Source: Tubiluchus corallicola | Lineage: Eukaryota; Priapulida; Priapulimorpha; Priapulimorphida; Tubiluchidae | Length of the DNA: 64,000 nucleotides | Direction: 5' to 3' | NCBI GenBank assembly: GCA_030141605.1 | Contig: JAQGDQ010000454.1 | Span: 62,001-126,000 of the forward strand | Part shown: positions 23,860 through 35,390 of the stretch, piece after piece | Layout of the letters: each line of letters opens with the position of its first letter | Position numbering within the stretch: the first letter of the stretch is position 1 | Notes under the pieces: model-generated | Told to the model about the DNA's origin: nothing | Seen by the model: only the letters and a program-made list of their open reading frames with translations | The model's database searches: none | Program-made: the position numbers and the translations under genes

Positions 23860-24459
23860 TTTTATAACTCCAATTGTAACTCGTGGTAGCTTTCAGGATC
23901 ACTTTGCTTCGGGTTTTTTCTGTTGCCGAGCCCAGATCTTCGTCAGTAAGAGCCATCTACCGGATTTAAACATAACTCCAATGTGTTCTTGCGAAGTCCA
24001 TAGCAACAATAATATGTGTCGTTGCTAAGTGTTTTGTAGAAACGCGACAAAAAACAATGGCTCAGTTTAACAGAGATTTTCTCAAGATTATGTTTTTCAG
24101 TGAGCAGCCTGCATCTCAACTTCAACGCGGATTATCTCAGCTTAGAATAACATAGAGCGATGAACTTGGTACCAAAATGATCGCCATGAAATGGAAATTC
24201 AGGACAGAAAAACTCAATTGCCGACTTAAGCTATGCAAGCACACATATGTATTATATATATGCCAATAATGTAATGTATTTGATGAAGTTTCTTGTATAT
24301 AATATACAAATTACGTTACTTAACCTCCCTTGACTAACCTGCACCTCTAATCGCATTCTTCTCTATACACAATTTTAAACCGTGACTTGTTTTGCTTAAC
24401 CCTTTAAATAAAATAATTAAATAAGTGGAATATTTAATGTTATTCTTCTTTTATATTGG
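23860..24459. other. Unassigned DNA
   Basis: A 60-codon minus frame at 23943-24125 has no recognisable motif. Nothing else is seen. Confidence 0.5.
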
Positions 24460-24478
24460 ACGCCAGATGGCAGCAGGG
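24460..24478 (+). promoter_or_regulatory. CTCF-like motif
   Basis: CGCCAGATGGCAGCAGGG fits the conserved CTCF core (CCxxxAGRKGGCRS) except at one position. It is a motif match only and could be chance in 64 kb. Confidence 0.2.
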
Positions 24479-24652
24479 CTTTCTGGACAGAAGGCTAATC
24501 TGTACTTGATGCTAATTAGATTGAGGTCTGCATATGCATTGAGCGATCTCTGGAGAAGGGATATCAAAGCTCCCCAATGAGGTTCTGGGAATTGTCGTTC
24601 TTCCTAGTATTAGTTGAAGACAGTTAGGATCACCTTTATGATTGTTTCAATA

Positions 24653-24689
24653 TATATGTATGTATGATGTACGTATGTATGTATGTATG

Positions 24690-24723
<34 letters not shown>

Positions 24724-24841
24724 TGTATGTATGTATGTATGTATGTATGTATGTATGTATGTATGTATGTATGTATGTATGTATGTACGTATGTACGTAT
24801 GTACGTATGTACGTATGTACGTATGTACGTATGTACGTATG

Positions 24842-24875
<34 letters not shown>

Positions 24876-24880
24876 TATGC
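24653..24880. repeat. (GTAT)n tetranucleotide microsatellite
   Basis: Long GTAT run with GTAC variants in the middle third (24785-24840). It is open in several frames on both strands (Y/M/C/V and H/T/Y/I repeats); these are artefacts. A short (AT)n run follows at 25001-25026. Confidence 0.98.
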
Positions 24881-24995
24881 ACATTCGACAATTGGTGCTG
24901 AACCTATTAAAAACAAAACAGATAGATAGCTACATTTTCTATTTCAATTTCAAAATCTCATTTATGTTCACTAAAACAAACCATTGCACTAACTA

Positions 24996-25026
<31 letters not shown>

Positions 25027-25705
25027 GCTTATACATAAAAACACAAAAACATTCTAAGTAATCCACAGTACAATAGAATGGTAATTTTTTGTGAATTATA
25101 GAGCAGTTCAATTTCAAGCTATAAGGAAAATCAATCAGTTACACAGATGAATAGGGCATATACAGGCTCGTACTGTATTGAAGTCAATTTTTGTCAAAAA
25201 AGGTGGAATTTAGATAACTTATTTTGTCATTTAAAAGGTATTTTTGGAACTGGAAAGATTGGATGAATGGATGAGTTAATGAACGAATAATTGAATAAAT
25301 GTCGAGTGCATAAGCCTGGCCTTCTCCCCTCCTATTATAAACTCGTTTGATTTAGTTGAAATGTATTTATCATTTTATTATTTTTAATCGTGTAAATATT
25401 AATGTATTTATGAATGAAATCTATAAATGAATTATATCTGGTAGAAAATTATATCTGTTATCAATTTTGATCATTACCTTAGTTTTGCGCATGCGCAAAC
25501 GTTTAGATATTAAATTAATTAACTTTATCATTGTCAGACAAATCTTTACTGATGATTTCACAAACTCAATGATAATCAGCTGCTGATTCTGGCCTCTCCT
25601 CATCCCGTGAGTGGCAGGATGCGTCATACTTCTGCTTCATTTATCTAGGACAGTATCATTCCAAATGGGGGGAAGCATATGAGGTTGTGCCGCCCAGGTG
25701 TTAGT
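25027..25705. other. Unassigned DNA
   Basis: AT-rich, with short ATGGATGA and GAATGAAT runs at 25262-25300. No gene is seen. Confidence 0.5.
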
Positions 25706-26368
25706 TTAAAGGACAGAATAGGGGTACCTGAACTAGGTTTCAGAAAAATCGCCTTAAAAATTTATGTTACTTTACGGCAGTTTTATGTATATATTATACT
25801 CGCGTTAAAAGGATTTTTTGTTTGTTTTCATTTTAAATCTCCCGCAATACTGTTCCTACGGCGCCATTACATGACGTCATATACGAGCAACGTAAATCAG
25901 GGGGAAAAGGAAATGTTAAATTATGTCCCAAAAAACTTTCCATGCAAATTTATATTACTTAACGTTTCGCTTACCGTTTCGTTGGAAAGACTTATTTCAA
26001 ATGTTCGTGCCAATTTGTAAAATGTCGCTGACTCACCTCCAGTGTGCACCACTCACTAACCACAAACGTATTCTTAATCTTATTGAAGTGATACAGTAAT
26101 TTAAAATTTTACTTAGTTAGTGACATGTGCACTACGAATGCTCTGATTATTTTTTCAAAGTTTGCACAATGTTATCTCAACTTGTTTCAAATGACCTGTC
26201 GTCAAAATGGCTGCGTCTAACCGTCACCAGGGAGTTTAAATTTACAAGTTTTATACAGCGTTACTGCCGGCGCAAGTCCTGTTTGCAAAAAGGCAGTGTA
26301 TAAGTGGTATAAAATTTCAAGACGAATTTTTTAAGCCTTATGTAAGTGGAGGGTTTTCTGTGCTTTAA
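25706..26368 (+). mobile_element. Family B TTAA element (best full-length copy)
   Basis: 663 bp bounded by TTAA: the left end TTAAAGGACAGAATAGGGGTAC, the right end GGAGGGTTTTCTGTGCTTTAA. It carries a CATGACGTCATATACG block and an AAAATGGCTGCGTCTAACCG block. The frame 25679-26020 reads through it and is not a gene. Confidence 0.8.
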
Positions 26369-27009
26369 TATTAAGTGAGCATACAAAACACTCGTGGATT
26401 GTTAAAAGCTCACCTTCTGTTTTTAGTGGCGTCTAAATTTTTTGAATCTTTATACTATTACTGTGAGAGACATGTTACACCCCTTAAAAGGTGGTTTGGT
26501 CCAGAATGGAATACAACCGTTCTATTATTATAAGTGGCGATTGTGGACATGAATCTATTGACATGGGAGGGGTATGAATATCGAATTATTATTGGCGGTT
26601 CTGATAATCTATTCGACACTTTTTGCTTGCCATCTGTGGTAGGCTGTTGTGTTGTGGTGACGTTCTGCCAAACTGTGTCCATATTTCTACTGCCAAATCA
26701 CTGAAAAGAACGTTTAAATTTGTCTTTGAAAAAGTGACAGGTTTCGGTTTTTGATTATTATGGTTTTTCCTTGTTGTGGAGGTAAATATTTGTGATTTGA
26801 TTTGAGCAAAACACTGTTAGCTTGGGACAGTGAATGTATCTGTCGCGACAGGTATCTCACGGAATGACAGGGTTCCTGTGTAAATAAGTGTAGCCAACTT
26901 TAACCAACATTTTTTGAATCCGTGTGATTTGGTGACGATCTTTCTATGGACAGGTCTATTTCGTTCCTTTGAACTGTCTGTATTTACGGAGTTACAGAGG
27001 GTTTATATC
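26369..27009. other. Unassigned DNA
   Basis: A 74-codon minus frame (26458-26682) has no recognisable motif. Nothing else is seen. Confidence 0.5.
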
Positions 27010-27632
27010 TTAAAGCAAAACCAAACCCAATCTTAAACTGCAGGTCAAAAGAATCCACTCTTTGAAATATTGAAAGGAAACTATTTTTTTCAAAAATGGT
27101 TTACGTGAAAGAATTATTACCGCACAAACACAATTTCACGTTCGCGCCACTAGTTTTTCGCTGTTACATGTATTTCGCTATTCGCTAGTTAGACGGGCAC
27201 TAACACCTGCATTTCAGAAATGCGTTGCATAAGAAATAGGTGCTGTACCTTCCAGTTCAGTGTGTTAGTTTGTGACGAACTACCCACGTTCGACAACTCA
27301 TGCGTGAGCACAGCAGTAAATTTGAAATTTGAATTTTTACCTTAAAACTAGCCTAGTTTTAATACAACACACTGAATGTCTTACAGTAGCACTGTATTTC
27401 AATTTTCGCTTTCGCAAACACGTGCAACATGCTTGTGGAACATTTTTGCTGTTGAAATTTATGTTAATTTGTGATGTCATCAATAGTTGTTCTCTCCCGC
27501 CGTTAATTAAGTTTTTAACCTAATATTTAATTATAAGAAACGCTTTTGCAGTATTAATTGTGTTAAAATGTTTATTTTTTATGAGATTTGAAAATGGGGC
27601 AGTATATGAAAAATCATCCTGTCTTCCTTTAT
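27010..27632 (-). mobile_element. Family A TTAA element
   Basis: A reverse-orientation copy starting TTAAAGCAAAACCAAACCCA. The distal end ATCATCCTGTCTTCCTTTA has lost the last base of TTAA. Confidence 0.78.
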
Positions 27633-28124
27633 GTCTATACCTGGTATTTTTTCTCTTCCGGTTATAGATTCAACCTTAATTAGACTCAAAACAGCTGCCC
27701 GTCTACAATTAACTTATGATGAATCACTACCGCTATATTGATGTGTGACCACGAGAGCTGGTTTTTTTTTACCGGCCGCTATTAATCTCAGTGATATATG
27801 AGTGTTGCCATTATTGTACGTTGACATTGTTTTGCTTGGATGATCAAATTGTGAGTTAAACGAGTATAATTATGCAATTTATCAGAATATTTGATGTCAA
27901 AACGGCGGTTAATGTGGAATAAACATTGGGGGTTGACAGCCACAACTGCCAAAATTAAGTATGCACCCCATCCGTCATAAATGATTACGGTTCAAAACAT
28001 TTTCTTCGAAAAACACTTAATCATCATTGTGGTGCCTCATTTTCGGTTAAAGGGGGAGGTTTATGCTGATAAAATGGGGAAAAAATTAATTAGGCCAAGA
28101 TTGGAAGCTTGGATTTGTGAAAGT
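27633..28124. other. Unassigned DNA
   Basis: Nothing recognised. Confidence 0.5.
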
Positions 28125-28840
28125 CAGTGGCGGCTCATAGCTAAAATTACTGGGGTTGCTGTTTCAGAACAATTTCTAGCCATTGTTTTAATACTGTGTA
28201 AAACGTAACTAATATAATTATGTAATTTGTAATTGTAATTTTAAACAAACAAATATACGAGATTTTATGCATAAACTTGCTTTTGCTAATTGCTTTTACT
28301 GATCACTTAAGTTGTCGCAGTTGAAGCTTGATCCGTTCACGGTAAACACGTGACGACTGACAACAGACTGTAGGAGCGACAGTACTTTGTCTACCTAGCA
28401 GCAGGTTGCAGCAGTGCAGCGTGTTAAACGAAACAAATTTTAATGTTGTAATTTGTAATTGTAATTTGAAACAAAGATATGAAAGTTTATACAAAAACTT
28501 GATAAAATCCTAAACAAAAAATGTTTTTTGCTTACTAATAGCCTAAATTGTCGCAGTTCAAGCTTGACTCATTCGCGGTAAGCACGTGACAACTGACAAC
28601 AAACTGTGTGAGCGACAGTACTTTCTCTACCTTGGCTCAGACATGTGCGCATGGCCTCGTTGCTGGAGCGTACTGTGCTGGGCTGTGAAGCAAACAGTAC
28701 TACCCCCACGTGCTCTTGTTCTGCACAAGTATAAAAAAGAACTAAAGTAAAAAGACTTATTATATTGAATATTATCAATAATAATGAGTGAAAATAGGGG
28801 GCGCTGCAGTTGCACAGTACCTATACACGAGCTGCCGCTG
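28125..28840 (+). mobile_element. Double family C element (fused copies)
   Basis: It begins CAGTGGCGGCTCATAGC and ends ACGAGCTGCCGCTG. Inside, the family C body runs once to GCAGCGTGTTA (about 28427). It then restarts with AAACGAAACAAATTTTAATG and runs again to the right end. Blocks such as GAGCGACAGTACTTT occur twice. The first copy lacks a right end and the second lacks a left end. Confidence 0.7.
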
Positions 28841-28874
28841 TAGCAGAGTAAGTTTTTTTAACTAACACTGATTG

Positions 28875-29451
28875 ATAACTGATAACACAAAAATATTCCA
28901 CGAGGGTGTTACACCTGTTTGCGAAAGAGAAAATTGAAGTACAGTGCCACTGTAAGATTTTCAGTGAGTTGTACTAAAACTAGATAAGTTTTAAGATAAA
29001 AATAATTCTAATTTCAAATTTACCGCCGTGTTCACGCGCGAGCTGTCGAATGTGTGTAGTTCGTCACAAACTAACACCACTGAACTGAGAGGTACAGCAC
29101 CTGTTTTTTTGCAATGCATTTCCGAAATGCGGGCGCTAGGGCCCGTCTAACGAACGAATGGCGAAATGCATGTAACGGCGAAGAACTAGTGGCGCGAATG
29201 TAACATTGTGTTTATGTGGTAATAATTCTTTCACATAAGTCATTCATTAAAAATAGTATGTTTTCTTTCAATATTTTAAAGAGAAGATTGTTTTGACCTA
29301 CAGTTTAAGATTGGTAATTTTGCCTTAAATTTTATACAGCGTTGCTGCTACTGCAAGTTCTGTGGGCAATAAGGCAGTACGTAGGTGGTACAAAATTTCA
29401 AGTCGAATTGTTTGGGCTTCATTTATGAAGAGTGTGATTTTTGTTCTTTAA
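28875..29451 (+). mobile_element. Chimera: truncated family A followed by family B right end
   Basis: 28875-29328 is family A lacking its left third and ends in TTAA (29325-29328). From 29329 the sequence is the right 120 bp of family B (ACAGCGTTGCTGCTACTGCAAG, then TTTTTGTTCTTTAA), ending in TTAA at 29448-29451. Confidence 0.7.
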
Positions 29452-29477
29452 CGACCAGATATAATACCGTGAAAACT

Positions 29478-29665
29478 ATTTAAATAATAAATAATAATAA
29501 ACACCTTGTTTTACAAACATAAACAGAAGTACAATTAGCAAATCACACACTTAAATAAACAACTTATACAGCAACATGTCCCTACAAATACAGGGCTCTT
29601 TTTAAGAGTAGTTGATTAAAAATACCGTAATTTATAACAAACACATCTACATATATATCACAGGC
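29478..29665 (+). repeat. Family F dispersed repeat
   Basis: The second copy of the repeat at 10498-10703, sharing ATCACACACTTAAATAAACAAC and an ACATATATATCACAG end. Confidence 0.7.
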
Positions 29666-29802
29666 TGATTAAATCTCTCGCTGATTTACCTGCCTATTAA
29701 CGTCACTATTTCAAGTATACGTTGTGCAAACACACTTACTGCATGTAAGCAAAGGAGAAAGAGTCGAACTGAAAACCTCACCTTTTGATAATGCTGAACG
29801 CT

Positions 29803-29922
29803 TACCTGGCGGTGTTTGATTACCTGTGCCAGCGGCGTCTTTTGATTTACCGTTTAACGGCTCTTTTAAGTGCGCATTAAATTGAGTAAAGAGTTAAGCG
29901 TATCAGGTGAGCTGGTTACCTG
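29803..29922. promoter_or_regulatory. E2-box cluster upstream of putative first GRIP exon
   Basis: TACCTG (29803), TACCTG (29821), CAGGTG (29904) and TACCTG (29917) lie 29-148 bp upstream of the candidate start codon at 29951. Snail/Scratch/ZEB-type repressors and E-proteins bind this core. Together with the CpG-rich composition of 29935-30040 this is a plausible proximal promoter. No TATA box or initiator could be fixed. Confidence 0.35.
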
Positions 29923-29950
29923 AACCAAAAGACCTAGTTCAGATGTCGCG

Positions 29951-30041
29951 ATGGCCGTGGGGAAGGATCGAACAGCGGCTGGGGGTGTGAGAAGAATTCC
30001 CGGGAAAAAGACGCAACGTCTGAGACGCGTTCGTTACGCTG
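29951..30041 (+). CDS. Candidate first coding exon (GRIP isoform?)
   Basis: The ATG at 29951 opens a 30-codon frame, MAVGKDRTAAGGVRRIPGKK followed by TQRLRRVRYA. It runs into a consensus donor (GCTG|GTAAGT) at 30041/30042 in phase 1. An in-frame stop at 29921-29923 supports the start. A short upstream ATG at 29943 opens an overlapping 15-codon frame. The exon is very rich in Arg/Lys and CpG, unlike the AT-rich surroundings. Phase 1 matches the acceptors at 43477, 50637 and 60401, so it could be spliced to GRIP. Vertebrate GRIP genes use alternative first exons. The link spans 13.4 kb and rests on phase, strand and composition only. It could belong to another gene or be chance. Confidence 0.42.
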
Positions 30042-30495
30042 GTAAGTTTGAATTACGCTTGTTGTGGAGATCCATTAGAATTAAATAGATTATTGTAGAA
30101 TGTTCTATAGTATAGTAGAACAGTCTTCTTACCTTGTAGAAGTTTCGAGAACTTTCTATTTCTAGATTGTTCCTTTGCACTGATTTATAAGGCGGAGCTG
30201 GCCGCTGGAGTTTATTCTTTTGTATTCTCGTATTCTCAGATGCGCTTTCTCGTTTTCACGTTTCCAGATTATCACATTTACTGTAAACATTTCGCGTTCC
30301 TTCAAACTTTTGTGTTGTAGAATTCTCGCATAAACTAGTTTAATTTGACGACGTGTTTTCTGATTTTCTCTACGAGCCTTCTGAGAGAAACAAAACACAA
30401 CAACGTTTTGGCGGTGTAATTAAATTTCGTAAAACTTTATTTATGTAATTTCTTTCTATATAAATCAAAACAAAATAGTCAATGACAAAAATTAC
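30042..30495 (+). other. Start of putative GRIP intron 1
   Basis: AT-rich, with no other feature recognised before the flanking repeat at 30496. Confidence 0.4.
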
Positions 30496-30526
30496 AGTTT
30501 TGCTCTTGTTAACTTCCGGTTATACA

Positions 30527-30939
30527 CAGGGGCGTATAGACACTTTACGACGCCTGAGGCTGATAGTTCTGCCCCGCCCATCTCTATTGTGAATTTATGG
30601 TTGTTTATGTAAAAAGCGTATCAAACAATTACTTGTGGTGTATTAGAGACACCATTAACCTGTTTCTACGTGGTCATTATTAATTACATGTATATGCATA
30701 GCGTTTATATTCAAGTACGCTGCTCAACTGTTTATTGCGTAATACCTTGCACCTGTTCGTTATGTGGCACTTATATAAAAGCTGTCCTCAGTAACAGCCT
30801 GTGGCGTGTTAAAAATGCGCCCTTTACCTGAATGTGAAAGTATACACATTTTCCGAGGAGGATAAGAATTTTTTCTAAAATGTGGCGCCCTGGCGCCCTA
30901 AGATATTGCCTAGTTAGCCTATTGGTTAATACGCCCCTT
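30527..30939. mobile_element. Family E hAT-like MITE
   Basis: Intact left end CAGGGGCGTATAGAC; the right end TTAATACGCCCCTTT is its complement apart from the last bases. It matches the copy at 13418-13838 in inverse orientation (CGTGGTCATTATTAATTACATGTA block). The flanks do not show an 8-bp duplication. Instead a 23-bp sequence is repeated outside both ends (30496-30518 and 30960-30982). Confidence 0.7.
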
Positions 30940-30983
30940 TGCAACAATTTTGGTATCACTGTTTTGCTCTTGTTAACTTCCGC

Positions 30984-32367
30984 TTTGCACAATCACAGTG
31001 ATTAGAGGACGACCTGTTGCGTGGCTTCATAGCTCTGGCAGCAAGACATACAGGCTGTAGTTACAAAGAACGTCGCCAGGTGTCAGCACGACGGGCGGTC
31101 GTTTCTTTGATATGCACGGTAACTAAATCAGTCTAAGCACGTGTCAGCACCCGCCGCTGTGTGTTTTTATGAATAATTTGCAGGCATACGGTTATGGATT
31201 TGTGCCATATGCCTGCCCGTGGTATCGCATGGCAGAGCTAGTAAACAGAGCAATGTAAACAACAGTGCATAGCTTCGAATTGCTGCTCAAAGATTTCTCA
31301 TCCTTCTCTCTGCCCCACCCCCTCTATCTCTCTCTCTCTTCAGCTTATTTATTTCCATGAATACACTTTCCTATTTACATGGGAACACTTTTGCTATGCA
31401 TTCTGAGCGGACTTTTGTATAATCTCCGATTTCTCTGTTAAAGGGTTAAACAAGAGCTGGTATTTTTAAAACCCTTGCTTAATATTAACCAGAGCGGAGC
31501 ATAAAAACTCAGAAAATATGCAGTTTTTCTGCTAAACAAACTGGATTGGTGACTTTAGTTCCCACACTATCTGTTATCATTATAATGCCAGCTGTTCTCA
31601 GTAATTACCTTCATCTTTAACTGATTAATGATTTAATTATAATTTCATTAGTACGTCTTTCGACGCCATGTCTGTTTCTCTCTCTCGATTTCGTCTCAGT
31701 GTTTTGAATAGTTTTGAACGCACAAAAATACACGAACGAATTTTAGTCATGACGTCATCGACGGTTTCCGATTTTCTGATATTTATTTCCTGTTAGCAAA
31801 TTTATATATGTTCTGTTTATTCGCCGCTATTGTAGCGCTGGTTAAATTTCCTGGGCGGGCTTAGCACCACCTAACGGCTATTTTTAATAATTCTGCGTCG
31901 AGTGTTTTTTTTTTGTTTCGAAGTTGAGCTTGTTATAAGCAGACGATTTATTGCTTGGGAGACGTGGTACTTTGGCACTTATTTTACCATGCTTTCATAA
32001 ATTCTTATTTGTGTTTTGATGTAGTTCATTGACGCTATAAATGTTTTGTACAAGACACAATGTTAAACTTTGATTTGGCCGTGGTGTTCAGGAATTCCTT
32101 TGATTTAATCTGGTTACTCTGGTGCAATAATTATCGTGGCGCCCCCTGTGTTACATGACCTATCATACGCTGAACGTTAATGTGACACATTGATGCTCGC
32201 TCTAAGATTCTACCCAGAACCGCGGAGGGGCATCTGGTTTTAACATGGAAAGCTTTGCTTGGCTATTGTGGGCTTTCGTCGACTCGTGGCGTATACATTT
32301 TTGTGTCATTATCAACATTGTTGCACGTAAACGAAATCTTTAGTGAAGCTTTGTGATCAAGCCTTGC
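30984..32367. other. Unassigned (putative GRIP intron 1)
   Basis: No gene. A short CT run occurs at 31320-31340. A CpG-containing stretch at 31000-31170 has no convincing open frame. Confidence 0.45.
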
Positions 32368-32442
32368 ATTGTCGTTGTTGGTGTTCCGCAGAGAGCAGTT
32401 CTAGGTCCCATTCTTAATAACTGCTATATGAGTTATTATGCC
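32368..32442 (+). mobile_element. LINE reverse-transcriptase fragment
   Basis: One frame reads VVVGVPQRAVLGPILNN. GVPQxxVLGPIL is the conserved block 4 motif of non-LTR reverse transcriptases, just before the YxDD catalytic box. The expected catalytic box does not follow and the surrounding frame is broken, so this is a small relic. Confidence 0.5.
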
Positions 32443-32499
32443 TGTATAATAACGAAATTACATGGCATTAGTTTAAACCTGGTTTAATATTTTGGTCTA

Positions 32500-32502
<3 letters not shown>

Positions 32503-32562
<60 letters not shown>

Positions 32563-32578
32563 TAACAATAACAATAAC

Positions 32579-32675
<97 letters not shown>
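32503..32675. repeat. (AAT)n trinucleotide microsatellite
   Basis: A nearly pure run with a few AAC variants at 32557-32580. The minus-strand poly-Leu frame is an artefact. Confidence 0.98.
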
Positions 32676-32677
<2 letters not shown>

Positions 32678-33744
32678 GACACTTTAATGCTTTTTGTTAT
32701 TTTTTGCAATTTTTTTATTGAAATTCATTTTTAGCCGAGACCTAGGAAAATTATTACGTTATACCTAAATAAAAGAGTTCTGGCACACTTACTATTCAAA
32801 AAACAAGTTGCATAACTTTCTCAATCTCGCTCTTACTTAATGAATAGCTAACAGTTCTTGTAATCGTGTTCCTAACTTCAGTGCCATATCTACTCACTGA
32901 AACGCTGAAAGGGTTTTATATAGGTTATACCTGCTAGCCAATCAGCATTTGATTGATTGTCCAGTGTTTTTTACAGTAAATGTACTTATAATATTTCTTA
33001 TCAAATAAAAATATTTTTAAACTAAGTAGAAGAGTGGAACATCACAAGCCGATCTTCCATCAAATGATCTCCTAAACGAGAATTGTTTCCTCGTTACACA
33101 TTTCCACCGGCAAGTTCTAAATTATTTTCTTGGATCCGCCCTAATTTCCCAACGCACACACCTAGGCTGTTACAAACAGTTATGCAAAACAGTGCTCACT
33201 GCTCATCCGGTTCAGACGTTCAGCGAAGAAGCCAGGAGGGGAAGCTGGATTTGCTCCGTCGAAGATTCAATCAGTGCCCGGAAAATTTGTTTATATTGAT
33301 AGTTTTATGACCTCGGTAAAGTGGTTTTTGTGTTGAAAAAGTGCTTTTACTCGTTTGAGATTAGAATGTTTGTTCGCTGTTGAAAATCCTGTTCACGTTT
33401 GTGCGTCGTCGAAAGAGTAAAATCCGAGTTAGAAAAACTTGTTGTGGCACTTGGTTGATAATGCTGGTTGTTAAGCAGCTTACTACCAATGTTTTTTATA
33501 TTTGTCTTGAGTGGTAGAATGTGTTCAATTAACCGTTACGGAGATTCTAATTTGTTTGGGAAATCACCTGTGCGCCTCTACGCGGCAGAACAGTACTTGT
33601 GAAAGATTGTCGATTATTCAGTTATCTAGTGATAGATTGTGATATTCAGACATTTCATTCGTTTGTCTGAAATTTGACGATCTTTCAATTCGTTTCTTAT
33701 GTTTCTCTTATTTGAGCCAAGAAGTTTTACCTGAAACTCCGATA
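32676..33744. other. Unassigned intronic DNA
   Basis: The 75-codon frame at 33083-33310 is somewhat CpG-rich and ends near a weak GT donor. It has no known motif or good splice pair and was not accepted as an exon. Confidence 0.4.
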
Positions 33745-34018
33745 GTTTAGATGGTGCAGTTATATGTAAAACCTGGCCAGGTTTAGATAAGTTACTTAAA
33801 AATAAATAAATAAATAACTCAAGTTACTTAAGTTACTTAAATGGTACTTCAATAATAGTTGAAGTAAGTTAAGAAGTGCGTGAAGAAATGTAGAGAAGCG
33901 TCCATAGTTTAGATGACGCAGTTAGTTACATGTAAAACCACGCCAGTTTAGATAAGTTACTTAAGTGATGCTTCAACAGTAGATGAAGAAGTAAGTTAAG
34001 AAGTCGATGAAGCAATTA
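33745..34018. repeat. Two-copy direct repeat (about 115-155 bp)
   Basis: The blocks TAGTTTAGATG, TTTAGATAAGTTACTTAA and GAAGTAAGTTAAGAAGT occur in the same order twice. The first copy is lengthened by an (AAATA)n run. Confidence 0.8.
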
Positions 34019-34358
34019 TAGTAATTCATAACCTACATATTACAGCATGACGAGACATTATTCTGTTAGTCGTAGAAATCCAATAGGCCTCACTTCAAGG
34101 CACCTTTTCTGTCAGCAGGTTTTGATTTAACAAGTTTAGCTCTAGCATGATCAGTATGTCCAGTTTGAATGCCACTACCGGTATGTAAAATGTAAAAAAC
34201 TGCTTTTTGTGAAAAACTATTAATACCGTTTAACTTATCTAAAAAGTTGGATAATTTGAGCTTAAAGACCCATTAGTTAATATGAGTTTTCTCCTGTTCT
34301 AGAGTAGTCCCTGTCTTTTTCGGTTTTTATTCTTTTAGTCTAGCCATTTGTAATTGTG

Positions 34359-34927
34359 TTTAAGCAAGACGGGACCCAATCTTAAACTGTAGGTCAAAAC
34401 AATCTACTGAATAAAATATTGAAAGGAAACATACTATTTTTTCAAAAATGATTTGTGCAAAAGAATTATTACCACATAAACACAGTTTCACATTCGCGTC
34501 ACTAGTTCTTCGCTGTTACATGCACTAGCACCTGCATTTCGGAAACGCATTGCACAAAAAACAGATACTGTACCTTTCAGTTCAGATGTGTTAGTTTGTG
34601 ATGAACTACGCACGTTGGACAGCTCATGCGTAAGCATAGCGGCAAATTTGAAATTTTGTCTTTAAACTTGCCTAGTTTTAGTACAACACACTGAATATCT
34701 TGCAGTAGCACTGTACTTTGGAATATTTTTGCTGTTGCAAATTATGTTAGTTTGTGATGTCATCAATAGTTGGGCTCGTTCACCGTTAATTAAGTTTTTA
34801 ATGTATTGTTTAATTATCAGAAACGCTTTTGCAGTGTTAATTGTGTTCAAATACATACTTTTTATGCGACTTGAAAATGGGGGGGGGGGGAGGATAGTGC
34901 ATGAAAAATCATCCTGTCTTCCTTTCT
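34359..34927 (-). mobile_element. Family A TTAA element with internal deletions
   Basis: It starts TTAAGCAAGACGGGACCCA and ends ATCATCCTGTCTTCCTTTC. A 10-base G run sits in the left-end region (34880-34890). It is shorter than the full copies by about 50 bp. Confidence 0.75.
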
Positions 34928-35390
34928 AAGAAGAGATTGTGCTTTCTGGTATTTCTTGTTTGAAGATTGTTTTTGATTTATTATTGCCTGCGTTTAATTT
35001 AGAATTTGAACACACTTAAATTTTGATAACGAATAAATCCGGTCTTTTTACATGTCCCCCCACTCGTTATCCTTATCACTGATGTTAGTTTGTGTTTGTA
35101 ATTTTGACCATTAGTGCAAAATCTCGTTCAGCTGTTGCCCCATCTAGCGGCTAATTTCTTGCAGCTGGTTTGTGTGGGCTCTGTGGGCAGACGGTTTTGT
35201 TTATTGTTAGTAAAACTCAAACTGAAGCAGCGGGTGTCTGGTTTCTGGGAGAAAAATCAACGTGGAATCTCTATTTCTTTGTATACATCTCTTGGAAAAC
35301 AGTCGAATAAGTAGAACTCTCTATACCCTATAGGCTGTAGCATCTTGACCTTGATCATAGTCTTAGAAAGTTTAAAAGTGTAACACCTAA
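34928..35390. other. Unassigned intronic DNA
   Basis: Nothing recognised before the satellite array. Confidence 0.5.

Noticed and set aside
33083-33310. Additional GRIP or other exon
   Set aside because: Some CpG and a 75-codon frame, but no good acceptor-donor pair and no recognisable peptide.
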